From Sphingobium jiangsuense (GTDB lineage Bacteria > Pseudomonadota > Alphaproteobacteria > Sphingomonadales > Sphingomonadaceae): a stretch of DNA of 64,000 nt. Positions 1 to 9,247 of the stretch are shown in pieces (positions within the stretch are counted from its first letter, which is position 1; every line of letters begins with the position of its first letter). The DNA lies in assembly GCF_014196495.1 (NCBI RefSeq), contig NZ_JACIDT010000003.1, positions 329,813-393,812 of the forward strand, in the 5' to 3' direction. The notes beneath the pieces are model-generated. The model was not told where the DNA came from and ran no database searches. It saw nothing but the letters and a program-made list of their open reading frames with translations. Both the position numbers and the translations under genes were made by a program.

Positions 1-193
1 AGGCCAGCGGCGCGCCGCCCGGCGCATCCACCATGGTCAGCAGGGCGATGGCCACCCCCGCCAGCGCGGAGAGGGTGGCGAGGCTGATGAGGCGCTTGAG
101 CCAGCGCCGCCGCTCGCTCAGCACCAGCATGAAGGCGGCGGCGAGCAGCGGCAGCAGGATCGGGGCGATGACGAGATGGTCGGCGGGCGACAT
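1..193 (-). CDS. mrpD: Na+/H+ antiporter subunit D (MrpD/MnhD), N-terminal fragment cut by the window edge
   Basis: Only the first 64 codons are inside the window. They begin MSPADHLVIAPILLPLLAAA and contain a first hydrophobic helix, a basic loop (ERRRWLKR) and the start of a second helix, as at the N-terminus of NuoN-like MrpD subunits. The ATG overlaps the TGA of mrpC by one base (ATGA), so translation is coupled. MrpD is one of the membrane subunits of the multisubunit cation/proton antiporter and is homologous to proton-pumping subunits of complex I. The assignment rests mainly on its place after MrpA and MrpC in the conserved Mrp gene order. The remaining subunits (E, F, G) should follow to the left of the window. 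Confidence 0.85.
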   Translation of the reverse strand, partial: MSPADHLVIAPILLPLLAAAFMLVLSERRRWLKRLISLATLSALAGVAIALLTMVDAPGGAPLA

Positions 194-537
194 CAGGGCG
201 TCTTCTCCGTTCCGTCGACATGGTCGGTGCCGGTCAGCCCGCGCGCAGCGAGCAGCAGCACGAGCAGCAGCGCAGTGGTCGCGAAGGAGATGACGATCGC
301 GGTCAGCACCAGCGCCTGCGGCACCGGGTCGGCGAAGGCGGCGGGGTTGGCCTCCGCCACTTTGTCGACGACCGGCGGCGCGTCCATCTTCAGCCGGCCC
401 ATCGCCAGGATGAAGAGGTTGATCGCATAGGACAGCAGCGACAGGCCGATGGCGAGCTGGAAGGTGCGCGGCCGGAACAGCAGCCACACGCCCGACGCGG
501 TGATGATGCCGATGGCGAGCGACAGGATGATTTCCAT
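193..537 (-). CDS. mrpC: Na+/H+ antiporter subunit C (MrpC/MnhC)
   Basis: A 114-residue NuoK-like membrane protein with three hydrophobic segments at about residues 3-22, 26-46 and 76-98, the usual size and topology of MrpC. The start is MEIILSLAIG, whose ATG overlaps the TGA of mrpA; a longer reading upstream only runs through mrpA in another frame. It is a core membrane subunit of the Mrp antiporter, which exports Na+ (or K+) against protons and supports alkaline-pH and salt tolerance. The A, C, D order with 1-base overlaps is that of the group in which MrpB is fused to MrpA. Confidence 0.93.
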   Translation of the reverse strand: MEIILSLAIGIITASGVWLLFRPRTFQLAIGLSLLSYAINLFILAMGRLKMDAPPVVDKVAEANPAAFADPVPQALVLTAIVISFATTALLLVLLLAARGLTGTDHVDGTEKTP

Positions 538-3428
538 CAGCTTTCCTCCGTTTCCGTGCGGGGGGTGCGGATCGACTGGTGCGCCAGCGCGATCAGGGTG
601 AGGACGGTCGAGCCGACCACGACGCCGCATACCCCGATGTCGAACAGCAGCGCGCTGGCCGCCGGGGTCTTGCCGATCAGCGGCAGGTCGAGATAGCTGA
701 ACCAGCTCGTCAGGAACGGACGGCCCAGCAGCATCGCCCCCGCGCCGGTCGCCAGCGCGATCAGCAGGCCGAATCCGACCCAGCGCAGCGGCAGCACGCT
801 GAGCCGCGTTTCGACCGCGCGCGTCCCGCTCGCCATATACTGGATGATGATGGCGATCGAGAAGGTGATGCCCGCCGCGAAGCCTCCACCCGGCAGGTCG
901 TGCCCGCGCAGCAGCAGGAAGATGCCGAAGACGATGATCGCCGGGAACATCCATTCCATGATGATGCGCGGGACCAGCAGATAATCGGCCAGCGTGTCGC
1001 CCAAGGAACGGTCGGCCTGCGCCTCGTCATAGGCGTTCTGGCGGCGTTGCTGCACCGGGGTGCGGACACTCTCGCGGGCGGGCCGGAACCGGCGCAGCAG
1101 CGAGAAGACCGTGAGGCCGACGATCGCCAGCACGGTGATCTCGCCCAGCGTGTCGAAGCCGCGGAAATCGACCAGGATGACGTTGACGACATTGGTGCCG
1201 CCGCCGCCCGGATAGGCCTGTTCGACGAAGAAGCGGGAAATGCCCGCGGGGGCCTCGCGCGTCATCACCGCATAGGAGAGCAGCGCCATCCCGACGCCCG
1301 CCGCCAGCGCGACGCCGAGGTCGGTCGCGCGGCGCAGGTTGACGCGCAGCGGCCTGCTGCCCGACCACAGCTCCGGCCGGCGCATCGGCAGCCAGCGCAG
1401 GCCGAGCAGCAGCAGCACGGTCGTCACGATCTCCACCAGCAGCTGCGTCACCGCAAGGTCGGGCGCGGAGAGCCACAGGAAGCTGATGCAGGTGGCGATG
1501 CCCGCGCCGCCGAGCAGGACGAGGGCGGCGAGCCGGTGATATTTGGCGGTCACCGCGGCGCCCACCGCGCAGGCCCCGCCGACGATCCAGATCAGCGCGA
1601 ACACCGGGTCCACCGGCGTCAGCTGTTGCGTGCCGGGGCTGTAGCCGAAGCGCAGGAACGGCAGCGCGCCGAGCAGCAGCACCATGCCGAGCAGGATGCG
1701 CAGCTGCATTTGCAGCCTTTTCGTCCCCAGCCATCTTTGCAGCGCGACGCCGCCGTCCATGATCGCGGCCAGCACCCGCTCGAACGCGCGGCGGCCTTGC
1801 AGCCTGCCCACCACCGGGGAACGCTTCACGGCGTTGAGCCGGTCGCGGAACAGCAGATAGCCGAGGATGCCACAGCCCAGCGCGATAAGGCTCATCGCCA
1901 GCGGCAGCGTGAAGCCGTGCCAGATGGCGAGGCTGTAATGGGGCAGCCGGGCGCCGAGCACCGATTGCGCCGCATTCGCCAGAAAGGGCGCGATGGTGAG
2001 GTTGGGGGCGATGCCCGCGAGCAGGCAGGCCAGCACCAGTATCTCGATCGGCAGGCGCATCCACGGCGGCGCCTCATGCGGCTCGTGCGGCAGGTCGCGC
2101 GGCGGCGGACCGAAGAAGCTCTGATGGATGAAGCGCAGCGAATAGAGCACGCTGAACGCGCTCGCCAGCGTGGCCAGATAGGGCAAGGTCTCGTCGATGA
2201 TCGTGCCCTGATGGTCGGCCAGCGCCTCGGCGAGGAACATTTCCTTCGACAGGAAGCCGTTCATCAGCGGCACGCCCGCCATCGCGGCGGCGGCGACCAT
2301 CGCCAGCGTCGCGGTGATCGGCATGAAGCGGTAGAGGCCGGACAGCTTGCGCAGGTCGCGCGTGCCGGTCTCATGGTCGATGATGCCCGCCGCCATGAAC
2401 AGCGAGGCCTTGAAGGTCGCATGGTTGATGGTGTGGAAGATCGCCGCGACCGCGCCGAGCGGGCTGCCCAGCCCCAGCAGCAGGGTGATGATGCCCAGAT
2501 GGCTGATCGTCGAATAGGCGAGCAGGCCCTTGAGGTCCTGCTGGAAGATCGCGCTCCACGCGCCGAACACCATGGTGGCAAGGCCCGTGGTGACGACGAT
2601 CAGATACCATTCTTCCGTCCCCGCCAGCACCGGCCAGAGCAGCATCAGCACGAAGATGCCCGCCTTCACCATCGTCGCCGAATGGAGGTAGGAGGACACC
2701 GGCGTCGGCGCGGCCATCGCGTGGGGCAACCAGAAATGGAACGGGAATTGCGCGCTCTTGGTGAAGGCGCCCGCCAGCACCAGCAGCAGCGCGGGCAGAT
2801 AATAGCCGCTCGACCGGATCGCGTCGGCCTGCGTGCGGATCACGTCTATGTCGTAGCTGCCCGCGACGCGGCCGATGATGAGGAAGCCGAGCAACAGGCA
2901 CACGCCGCCCGTGCCCGTGATGATGAGCGCCATGCGCGCGCCGTCCCGCGCGCTCTGGTTGTGGTGCCAGTAGCCGATCAGCAGGAAGGAGAAGAGGCTC
3001 GTCAGTTCCCAGAAGAAGGCGAGCTGGACGAGATTGCCGGAGAGGACGAGGCCCAGCATCGCCCCCATGAAGGCGAGCAGGAACGAGAAGAAGCGCGGCA
3101 CCGGGTCTTCGGGCGACATGTAATAGCGCGCGTAGAGCACGACCAGCGCGCCGATGCCGAGGATGAGGAAGGCGAAGATCCAGCTCAGCCCGTCCAGCCG
3201 CAGGATGAGGTCGAGGCCGATGTCCGGCGCCCAGGCGATGTCCACCCGCACCATGCCGCCGCCGGTGACCGCCGGATAGAAGAAGGCAAGGATGGCCAGG
3301 CCCGCCAGCGCCAGCATGCCGCTCAACGCCGCGGCGGTATTGCGCGCATAGACGGGCAGCAGGGCCGCGAGGAAGCTGCCGAGAAAGGGCAGCACCACGA
3401 TCAGGGAAAGCAGGGTCTTGCCGCTCAT
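537..3428 (-). CDS. mrpA: Na+/H+ antiporter subunit A/B fusion (MrpA with C-terminal MrpB domain)
   Basis: A 963-residue polytopic membrane protein. Residues about 1-480 resemble the NuoL-like proton-conducting part, with the quinone/Mrp proton-translocation region around residues 120-400 (for example GYWHHNQSARDGARMA, and KSAQFPFHFWLPHAMAAPTP with its key lysine and histidine). A DUF4040-like region follows near 610-700. The last 150 residues (LLRGHDLPGGGFAAGITF and following helices) match the MnhB domain, so subunits A and B are one polypeptide, as in many alphaproteobacteria. It is first in the operon, with mrpC and mrpD overlapping downstream. The complex exchanges cytoplasmic Na+ for protons. 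No distinctive promoter was recognised in the 157 bases before the UspA gene end. Confidence 0.95.
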   Translation of the reverse strand: MSGKTLLSLIVVLPFLGSFLAALLPVYARNTAAALSGMLALAGLAILAFFYPAVTGGGMVRVDIAWAPDIGLDLILRLDGLSWIFAFLILGIGALVVLYARYYMSPEDPVPRFFSFLLAFMGAMLGLVLSGNLVQLAFFWELTSLFSFLLIGYWHHNQSARDGARMALIITGTGGVCLLLGFLIIGRVAGSYDIDVIRTQADAIRSSGYYLPALLLVLAGAFTKSAQFPFHFWLPHAMAAPTPVSSYLHSATMVKAGIFVLMLLWPVLAGTEEWYLIVVTTGLATMVFGAWSAIFQQDLKGLLAYSTISHLGIITLLLGLGSPLGAVAAIFHTINHATFKASLFMAAGIIDHETGTRDLRKLSGLYRFMPITATLAMVAAAAMAGVPLMNGFLSKEMFLAEALADHQGTIIDETLPYLATLASAFSVLYSLRFIHQSFFGPPPRDLPHEPHEAPPWMRLPIEILVLACLLAGIAPNLTIAPFLANAAQSVLGARLPHYSLAIWHGFTLPLAMSLIALGCGILGYLLFRDRLNAVKRSPVVGRLQGRRAFERVLAAIMDGGVALQRWLGTKRLQMQLRILLGMVLLLGALPFLRFGYSPGTQQLTPVDPVFALIWIVGGACAVGAAVTAKYHRLAALVLLGGAGIATCISFLWLSAPDLAVTQLLVEIVTTVLLLLGLRWLPMRRPELWSGSRPLRVNLRRATDLGVALAAGVGMALLSYAVMTREAPAGISRFFVEQAYPGGGGTNVVNVILVDFRGFDTLGEITVLAIVGLTVFSLLRRFRPARESVRTPVQQRRQNAYDEAQADRSLGDTLADYLLVPRIIMEWMFPAIIVFGIFLLLRGHDLPGGGFAAGITFSIAIIIQYMASGTRAVETRLSVLPLRWVGFGLLIALATGAGAMLLGRPFLTSWFSYLDLPLIGKTPAASALLFDIGVCGVVVGSTVLTLIALAHQSIRTPRTETEES

Positions 3429-3585
3429 GCCGGATCGGCGCCCGGAAGGGAAAGGGCCGGATGGGAAAGGATGGTCGGCCGCGACGCAGGGTGCCGTCGC
3501 GAGGTGGTACAGGAAGGATCGGGAAGGGGAGAGCGGCTGTCTGGCATGATTTCCTTTGGGGGTCGGACTTTTCGGCGGAGGCGGG

Positions 3586-4473
3586 TCAGGGGGTGGAACG
3601 GTCGGACGGCGGCACGACCAGAACGTCGCTTTCCACCGCGTTGATGATCTTGCGGGCGGTGCTGCCGATCAGCGCGCGATAGATCAGGCCGCCGCCATGC
3701 GTGCCCACCACGGTCAGCACGTCGCCGGAGGCGGCCTCGTAATCGCGCAGCAGCACCTCTGGCGACCCCATTTCGATCAGCCGGGGCACGGAGCGGGCTT
3801 CCTCTTCCGACAGGCCCGCTTCGCGCAGCAGCCGGTCGGCCGCTTCCCGCCCATAGCCCTCGAACTCGCGATCGATCTCCGCGCGGTTGAGATAGCTGGC
3901 GAAGGGCACGTCATAGGCGTGGAACAGGCTGAGGCCCAAGCCGGGGAACAGCCCGCGCGCGCTTTTCAGCATCTCGTGCGCGCCGGGGGAGAAATCGGTG
4001 GCGACGACCATCGCGTCATAGGGCGCGGGCGCGCGGTTGCGCACGACCAGTATCGGAATGGGGGAGGCGCGCAATAGCTTGTCGACGGTATCGCCCAATA
4101 TCATGCGGCCCAGCGTCTCGTCGCGCGCGACGCCGGTGACGATCAGCCCCGCCCCTGCGACCCGCGCCTTTTCCAGCACCAGGCTGGCCGGGGTGCCGGA
4201 CTCGACCACGATGTCGAGATCCAGCCCGGTATCCTCGCGCTGAAGGTCGCGGTGCAGGCGCTGGCGCACGGCCTTGGCCGGGTCGGGCGGGCGGCGCCAG
4301 CTCGGCAGCGGATAGCCGCCGTCGCCATAGCTCTGGGCGCCGTCCTCTATCGCATGGATGACGAGTAGCCGGGCCTTCCATGCCCGCGCCAGCTGCACCG
4401 CGCGGTCCAGCGCGCGGTCGGAACGATGGCTGAGATCCGTCGCGAGGGCTATGGTCGAGGGCGCTTCGGCCAT
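3586..4473 (-). CDS. Tandem-domain universal stress protein (UspA family)
   Basis: A 295-residue cytoplasmic protein with two Usp folds. The first (about 5-145) starts STIALATDLSHRSDRALDRA; its nucleotide loop (GVARDETLGRMILGDTV) is degenerate. The second (about 152-290) starts YDAMVVATDFS and has the ATP-binding signature G-THGGGLIYRALIGST near the C-terminus, so the second domain probably binds ATP. Start: ATG after AGGAGAAAGGAC. Tandem Usp proteins occur with Mrp-type, alcohol dehydrogenase, CBS and Hsp20 genes in stress clusters of proteobacteria, and several of those genes lie 25-33 kb downstream here. The 280 bases to the divergent DJ-1 gene hold the promoter region, including two CGATCG copies at 4531-4544. 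Confidence 0.92.
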   Translation of the reverse strand: MAEAPSTIALATDLSHRSDRALDRAVQLARAWKARLLVIHAIEDGAQSYGDGGYPLPSWRRPPDPAKAVRQRLHRDLQREDTGLDLDIVVESGTPASLVLEKARVAGAGLIVTGVARDETLGRMILGDTVDKLLRASPIPILVVRNRAPAPYDAMVVATDFSPGAHEMLKSARGLFPGLGLSLFHAYDVPFASYLNRAEIDREFEGYGREAADRLLREAGLSEEEARSVPRLIEMGSPEVLLRDYEAASGDVLTVVGTHGGGLIYRALIGSTARKIINAVESDVLVVPPSDRSTP

Positions 4474-4755
4474 GTCCTTTCTCCTTTATGGGTGCGCGAA
4501 TATGGGCTGGCCTCATATCCGCTCAGGGGACGATCGGGCGATCGGTCTTGCTTCAAGGGGGAAAGCTAAGGGGTCAGGGACAGTGCCGTCAACCCGAAGA
4601 GGCAGATATTCGACGAGGAAAGTCGCTTTGCGGCCATCGGGGCGGTCGTCAGGGCGGTCGTCGCGGACGTGGCGCCGGGCCGGGGCAGACCGATCCCGCC
4701 GGGGCTTGCGCCGGGCGGCGGCATGGGCGAAAGCGGGGAGGAAAGGAAGGACGGC

Positions 4756-5388
4756 ATGCAGATCGCGATTGTGACCTTTGACGGCTTCAACGAGCTGGAT
4801 TCCTTCATCGCCGCGGGGATATTGGGGCGGATGAAGGATAAGGGCTGGCGCGCCTGGATCACCTGCCCGGATGAGGAAGCGGTGTCGATGAACGGCGTCG
4901 CCATCCGCCGCCAGAGGCCGCTGGAATTCGTGGAGGAGGCCGATGCGGTGCTGATCGGCAGCGGCGTGCGCACGCGCGAGGTCGCGGCCGACCCGGCGCT
5001 GCTGGCTCGCCTCCGGCTCGACCCTGAGCGGCAGCTGGTCGGCGCGCAATGTTCGGGCACGCTGCTGCTGGCGAAGCTGGGCCTTGTCGGCGATCTTCCG
5101 GCCTGCACCGACCTGACGACGAAGCCCTGGGTGGAGGAGGCGGGCGTGCGGGTGATCGACGCGCCCTTCGTCGCCCATGGCAATGTCGCGACGGCCGGGG
5201 GCTGCCTCGCCAGCCAGTATCTCGCGACATGGCTGATCCTGCGCGGGGCATCCCGGCAGGATGCCGAGGCCGCGATCCATTATGTCGCGCCGGTCGGCGA
5301 GAAGCAGCTCTTCGTCGAGCGCGCGCTGGCCGCCGTCTCGCCCTATGTGGCGCTGGCGGGGGAAAGGGAGGCCGCGCCCGCGCGCTGA
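4756..5388 (+). CDS. DJ-1/PfpI family protein
   Basis: A 210-residue protein of the DJ-1/ThiJ/PfpI superfamily. It starts MQIAIVTFDGFNELDSF, with the acidic residue of the family's active site in the FNELD loop. The nucleophile-elbow cysteine lies in GAQCSGTLLLAKLG (about residue 96), and a histidine follows in FVAHGN. The chosen ATG is preceded by GAGGAAAGGAAGG; longer frames upstream lack a better ribosome site. Members act as deglycases, chaperones, amidases or regulatory modules; the closest resemblance is to the cysteine-elbow subgroup related to AraC-family amidase domains, but no DNA-binding domain is present. It converges with the SDR gene, and its substrate is unknown. Confidence 0.85.
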   Translation: MQIAIVTFDGFNELDSFIAAGILGRMKDKGWRAWITCPDEEAVSMNGVAIRRQRPLEFVEEADAVLIGSGVRTREVAADPALLARLRLDPERQLVGAQCSGTLLLAKLGLVGDLPACTDLTTKPWVEEAGVRVIDAPFVAHGNVATAGGCLASQYLATWLILRGASRQDAEAAIHYVAPVGEKQLFVERALAAVSPYVALAGEREAAPAR

Positions 5389-5409
5389 AGAAGGCGCGGG
5401 CCGGTGGCG

Positions 5410-6156
5410 CTATCCCCGGCCGACGAAAGGCATTTTCGTCGCCATCAGCGTGATGAACTGGACATTGGCGTCCAGCGGCAGGCTGTCCATATAGGCGACG
5501 GTCTCGCCGACATGGGCGACATCCATCACCGGTTCGACCGCCAGTTGGCCATTGGCCTGCGGCACGCCCCTGGCCATGCGCGATCCCATCGCGCTCGCCG
5601 CGTTGCCGATGTCGATCTGGCTGCAGGCGATGTCGAACGCGCGGCCGTCGAGCGAGGCGGACTTGGTGAGGCCGGTGATCGCATGTTTGCTGGCGGTATA
5701 GGCGATGGAGTTGGGGCGCGGGCTGGTGGCGGAGATCGAGCCGTTGTTGATGATGCGCCCGCCGCGCGGCGACTGCGCCTTCATCGCAGCGAACGCGGCT
5801 TGCAGGCAGAGGAAGGCGCCGGTCAGGTTGGTGTCGATGACATGGCGCCAGTCCGCCTCGTCCAGCGCGTCAAGCGGCACGTCCGGCGCATTCACGCCCG
5901 CATTGTTGAACAGCAGGTCGACCCGCCCGAACCGCGCCACCGTCGCATCGAACAGCGCTGCGACCGACGCCTTATCGGTCACGTCGGTGGGCATGCAGAG
6001 CGCGGCGGTGCCGGACGCCAGCAGCGCCACGGTTTCCTCCAGCGCCTCGGCCCGGCGTCCGGCGAGCGCCAGCGCATAGCCGCGCCGCGACAGGGCGAGC
6101 GCGACGGTGCGCCCGATGCCGCTGCCCGCGCCGGTGATGACCGCGATCCTTGCCAT
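5410..6156 (-). CDS. Short-chain dehydrogenase/reductase (SDR), probable oxidoreductase of the sugar-acid locus
   Basis: A 248-residue classical SDR: cofactor motif TGAGSGIG (residues 8-15), NNAG (about 86-89), catalytic Ser in NGSIS and YTASK tetrad residues. R in AGRRAEA after beta-2 suggests NADP(H) preference. The ATG follows GGGAGGGAAAGC. It is last in a minus-strand operon after the D-2-hydroxyacid dehydrogenase (34-base gap) and the IdnO-like SDR. The C-terminus ([20 protein letters not shown]) is like that of SDRs annotated as NADP-dependent 3-hydroxy acid or serine dehydrogenases. Its exact substrate cannot be read from sequence; by context it is a hydroxy-acid or keto-sugar-acid. 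Confidence 0.85.
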   Translation of the reverse strand: MARIAVITGAGSGIGRTVALALSRRGYALALAGRRAEALEETVALLASGTAALCMPTDVTDKASVAALFDATVARFGRVDLLFNNAGVNAPDVPLDALDEADWRHVIDTNLTGAFLCLQAAFAAMKAQSPRGGRIINNGSISATSPRPNSIAYTASKHAITGLTKSASLDGRAFDIACSQIDIGNAASAMGSRMARGVPQANGQLAVEPVMDVAHVGETVAYMDSLPLDANVQFITLMATKMPFVGRG

Positions 6157-6190
6157 GCTTTCCCTCCCGTTCCGGCCAGTTGCCCGTTGC

Positions 6191-7141
6191 TCAGATCAGC
6201 GCATGGGGCAGGGCGTTCCCCGCCAGCATCGCGTCCAGATTTTGCAGCACCATGTCGGCCATGTCACGCCGCGTTTCCTCGGTGCCGCTGGCGATATGCG
6301 GGGTGAGGAGCACGCGGGGCGATGTACGCAGCGCGTCGGGGACATGGGGTTCCTGCTCGAACACGTCGAGCGCGGCCCCGGCGATGCGCCCTTCCTCCAG
6401 CGCGGCGATCAGCGCCGCCTCGTCGACGACGGCGCCGCGCGCGATGTTGACGACATAGCCCTGCGGCCCCAGCGCATCGAGGATGTCGCGGTTCACCAGA
6501 TGACGGGTCTGCTCGTTGGACGGGCAGGCGAGGATCAGCACGTCGCTGTTCCGCGCCAACGTCCGCGCATCGGGGTGGAAGGCGTAGGGCACGTCCTTCG
6601 GCTTGCTGCCGGTATAGGCGACCGGGCCGAAGGCGGCGAGGCGGCGGGCGATCTCAACCCCGATGCGGCCCAGCCCGACAATGCCGAAGCGGCGGCCCGT
6701 CACCTTGCGGGCGAGGGGGAAGTCGCCCCGTTCCCACAGGCCCGCGCGCACGAACGCATCGGCCGGCGTCACCGCCCGCAGCAGCGCGATGACGAGGCCC
6801 ACGGCCAGGTCGGCCACATCCTCGTTCAGCACATTGGGGGTGGTCGAAACGCCCACGCCCTTGCGCTTCGCCAGGTCGAGGTTGACCCGGTCGAAGCCGA
6901 CGCCGTGAATGGCAACGATCTTCAGCCCCGGCAGCGCCTCGATCAGCGCGTCGGGGCACCCCACATGGCCGTTGGTGACGATCGCGCCGATCGCCGCGTC
7001 GCCGGTGGAGAGGATCTGCTGCTGCGCGGCCGGGTCCAGATCGAACCAGCGGATTATCTCGAAGCGGCGGTCCAGCTCTTCCTCCAGATAGGCGGAAAAG
7101 GGGGCCATCTGGATCGCGGTCGGACGGGATATGCTCATCAT
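6191..7141 (-). CDS. D-isomer-specific 2-hydroxyacid dehydrogenase (2-ketogluconate/hydroxypyruvate reductase-like)
   Basis: A 316-residue member of the D-2-hydroxyacid dehydrogenase family. The NAD(P)-binding motif [13 protein letters not shown] lies near residue 155, followed by TGSKPKD, a beta-2 region lacking the Asp of NAD-specific enzymes, so NADP use is likely. The catalytic triad is Arg in [10 protein letters not shown], Glu in DVFEQEP and His in LTPHIASGT. It sits 7 bases downstream of the IdnO-like gene and is surely co-transcribed. In this context reduction of 2-keto-D-gluconate (or 2,5-diketogluconate) to gluconate is plausible; glyoxylate/hydroxypyruvate reductase is the alternative. 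Start: the first of two adjacent in-frame ATGs; the second is one codon further. Confidence 0.88.
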   Translation of the reverse strand: MMSISRPTAIQMAPFSAYLEEELDRRFEIIRWFDLDPAAQQQILSTGDAAIGAIVTNGHVGCPDALIEALPGLKIVAIHGVGFDRVNLDLAKRKGVGVSTTPNVLNEDVADLAVGLVIALLRAVTPADAFVRAGLWERGDFPLARKVTGRRFGIVGLGRIGVEIARRLAAFGPVAYTGSKPKDVPYAFHPDARTLARNSDVLILACPSNEQTRHLVNRDILDALGPQGYVVNIARGAVVDEAALIAALEEGRIAGAALDVFEQEPHVPDALRTSPRVLLTPHIASGTEETRRDMADMVLQNLDAMLAGNALPHALI

Positions 7142-7147
7142 GCCCTC

Positions 7148-7924
7148 TCAGATTACCGAAACGATGCCGCCATCGACATAGATCGTCTGGCCGTTGACGA
7201 AATCGGATGCGGGCGAGGCCAGGAAGATGGCCGCGCCGTGCAGGTCCGGCAATGTCCCCCAGCGCCCGGCGGGGGTGCGCTTGCGCAGCCAGGCGTCGAA
7301 TTCGGGATCCTCGACCAGCGCCTTGTTGAGCGGCGTGTCGAAATAGCCGGGGCCGATCGCGTTGATCTGTAGCCCGTATTTCGCCCAGTCGGCGCACATG
7401 CCCTTGGTCAGGTTCTTCACCGCGCCCTTGGTCGCGGTATAGGGGGCGATGCCGGGGCGGGCCAGCTCGCACTGGACGCTGCCGATATTGATGATCTTGC
7501 CGCTGCCGCGCTCTATCATGTGCGGGGCGACGGCCTTGCTGACATGGTAGAGGCTGCTCAGGTTGCAGGCGATCAGCGCGTCCCAGTCGGCATCGTCGAA
7601 CTGTTCCAGCGGGTTGCGGCGCTGGATGCCGGCATTGTTGACGAGGATGTCGATCCGTTCGCCAGAGCCCAGCAGCGCGTCCACCCCGGCGCGCACGGAC
7701 GCCGCGTCGGTCACGTCGAAGCAGGTCGTGCCGATCCGTGCGGCGTCCACGCCTTCGCCGCGCAGCCGGTCGGCGGCCTGGTCCAGCTTGTCCTGCGAGC
7801 GGCCGTTGAGGATGACGCGGGCGCCCGCCCCCGCGAGGGCCTGCGCGATGGCGAAGCCGATGCCCTGCGAGGCGCCGGTTATCAGCGCGCCGCGTCCGGC
7901 CAGGTCGAATAGATTGTGCTGCAA
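7148..7924 (-). CDS. idnO: Gluconate 5-dehydrogenase-like SDR (5-keto-D-gluconate reductase)
   Basis: A 258-residue classical SDR: TGASQGIG (residues 17-24), NGR after beta-2 (NADPH type), NNAGIQRRNPLEQF, catalytic Ser in NIGSVQ and Tyr/Lys in YTATK. The substrate loop (GPGYFDTPLNKAL, WLRKRTPAGRWG) closely matches known gluconate 5-dehydrogenases. This enzyme interconverts 5-ketogluconate and D-gluconate. The frame opens with TTG at 7924 behind GGAGAAGGA; no ATG is available before the nucleotide motif. It heads a minus-strand operon with the hydroxyacid dehydrogenase and a second SDR, and is divergent from idnD. A candidate operator lies at 7942-7957. Confidence 0.9.
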   Translation of the reverse strand: MQHNLFDLAGRGALITGASQGIGFAIAQALAGAGARVILNGRSQDKLDQAADRLRGEGVDAARIGTTCFDVTDAASVRAGVDALLGSGERIDILVNNAGIQRRNPLEQFDDADWDALIACNLSSLYHVSKAVAPHMIERGSGKIINIGSVQCELARPGIAPYTATKGAVKNLTKGMCADWAKYGLQINAIGPGYFDTPLNKALVEDPEFDAWLRKRTPAGRWGTLPDLHGAAIFLASPASDFVNGQTIYVDGGIVSVI

Positions 7925-7941
7925 ATCCTTCTCCGATTCTT

Positions 7942-7957
7942 TAGGGACCGGTCACAT
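7942..7957. promoter_or_regulatory. Candidate LacI-family (gluconate/idonate repressor type) operator, site 1
   Basis: The sequence TAGGGACCGGTCACAT is centred on CCGG and lies 18-33 bases before the TTG start of the idnO-like gene. The core GTGACC/GGTCAC is palindromic (the left half drifts after four bases). The right half-site CGGTCACAT is shared with sites at 8087-8102 and 11776-11791, which also precede genes of this locus. Assigning it to the adjacent LacI-type regulator is inference. Confidence 0.55.
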
Positions 7958-8086
7958 AACTGATGCCTTGATGAACCTCTATTGCAATTCTTTCAAGTCA
8001 AAATATCCACGAAAACGGCGATTCCTGACAATATGTGACAAATAATATCCGTCGTCTCATTAGCGGATTGCAAGCCGGATTTATAG

Positions 8087-8102
8087 ATGATATCGGTAAC
8101 AT
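8087..8102. promoter_or_regulatory. Candidate LacI-family operator, site 2 (idnD leader)
   Basis: ATGATATCGGTAACAT, a near palindrome (ATG..A at the left, GGTAACAT at the right) ending 23 bases before the idnD ATG. As I recall it, the E. coli GntR/IdnR operator has the form ATGTTACCGGTAACAT, which would match at 14 of 16 bases; this should be verified. It shares its right half with sites 1 and 3. Confidence 0.6.
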
Positions 8103-8125
8103 TAATGAAGAAGGAGGGTTCCCGG

Positions 8126-9172
8126 ATGCTCGCGGCCATATGTCATGGGAAAAAGGATCTGCGTATCGACGAGGTCGCCGACGCGCCGATTCCCGCCGGT
8201 CATGTGCGGGTGGCGGTCGCCTATGGCGGCATTTGCGGGTCCGACATGCATTATTATCATCGCGGCGCGGTCGGCGATTTCGCGGTGCGGGAGCCGCTTA
8301 CGCTGGGCCATGAGATTTCCGGCCGGGTGATCGAACTGGGCGAAGGGGTGACGGGCCTCGCTCCCGGCATGAAGGCGGCGCTGGACCCCAGCCGCCCGTG
8401 CCTTTCCTGCGCGCGGTGCCGCGAAGGGCGGATGAACCTTTGCACCAACATGTTTTTCCTGGGCAGCGCGGGGCGCTTTCCCCATGTCCAGGGCGGTTTC
8501 GCGCAGCATCTGATCCTGCGCACGGACCAGATCGTTCCGGTGCCGGACGACACGGACCTGCTGAAGCTGTCCGTCGCCGAGCCGCTTTCCGTCGGCCTTC
8601 ACGCGGTCGCCCGCGCCGGGGCGCTGATGGGCAAGCGGGTGATCGTCACCGGATCGGGACCGATCGGGCTGTTGACGGCCCGGTCGGCACGGCTTGCAGG
8701 GGCGGCGGAGATTGTCTGCACGGATATCGAGGACGCCCCCCTGCAAGTCGCCTGCCGCCACATGGGCGCGAACCACGGCGTCAATGTCGCGGCGGACCCG
8801 GACGGGCTGAAGCGCTATGAGGCCGATGGCGGCCATTTCGACGTGGCGTTCGAGGCTTCGGGCGCCCCGCAGGCGCTGGACTCGCTGTTCCGCGTGGTCC
8901 GCCGGGGCGGCCGCATCGTGCAGGTCGGCATGATGCCGCCCGGCACCGCGCCGGTGCCGGTCAATGCGTTGCAGGCGCGCGAGATCGATTTCGTCGGCGC
9001 CTTCCGCGCCAATGGGGAATTCCACCATGCGGTCGACCTGATCGTTTCGGGGGAGATCGACGTGTCGCCGATCCTGTCGGGCACCTATCCGCTGACCGAC
9101 GCGGTTGCCGCGTTCGAGCGGGCGGGCGACCGCAGCCAGGTCGTGAAATTGCATCTGGCGCTGGAGGGCTGA
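8126..9172 (+). CDS. idnD: L-idonate 5-dehydrogenase-like zinc alcohol dehydrogenase
   Basis: A 348-residue zinc-dependent medium-chain dehydrogenase. Catalytic zinc ligands: Cys in GGICGSDMHYYHRG (about residue 38), His-Glu in LGHEISG and Glu in VAEPLSVGLHA. The four structural-zinc cysteines are in PCLSCARCREGRMNLC. The Rossmann motif is VTGSGPIGLLTA, and CTDIED after beta-2 gives NAD preference. SDMHYYHRGAVGDF is characteristic of L-idonate 5-dehydrogenases. The ATG at 8126 has GAAGGAGGG seven bases upstream, which decides against the in-frame ATG 39 bases earlier. It oxidises L-idonate to 5-ketogluconate, which the divergent IdnO-like enzyme can reduce to gluconate. D-sorbitol/xylitol-type polyol substrates remain possible. 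Confidence 0.9.
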   Translation: MLAAICHGKKDLRIDEVADAPIPAGHVRVAVAYGGICGSDMHYYHRGAVGDFAVREPLTLGHEISGRVIELGEGVTGLAPGMKAALDPSRPCLSCARCREGRMNLCTNMFFLGSAGRFPHVQGGFAQHLILRTDQIVPVPDDTDLLKLSVAEPLSVGLHAVARAGALMGKRVIVTGSGPIGLLTARSARLAGAAEIVCTDIEDAPLQVACRHMGANHGVNVAADPDGLKRYEADGGHFDVAFEASGAPQALDSLFRVVRRGGRIVQVGMMPPGTAPVPVNALQAREIDFVGAFRANGEFHHAVDLIVSGEIDVSPILSGTYPLTDAVAAFERAGDRSQVVKLHLALEG

Positions 9173-9247
9173 GCCGGGCGCTCTTCCCGGCGCGGGGGCT
9201 GCCGCTATACTGCATGCCGCCAATCATCTGCGACGGGGGAGTATATC

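Noticed and set aside
579..3644. 1021-codon plus-strand frame over mrpA
   Set aside because: Low-complexity Gln/Arg/Asp composition, antisense to a clear membrane antiporter gene; a codon-bias shadow.
4531..4544. FNR/FixK box before the universal stress protein (CGATCG-GG-CGATCG)
   Set aside because: The spacing and half-sites do not match TTGAT-N4-ATCAA; it is just two CGATCG copies.
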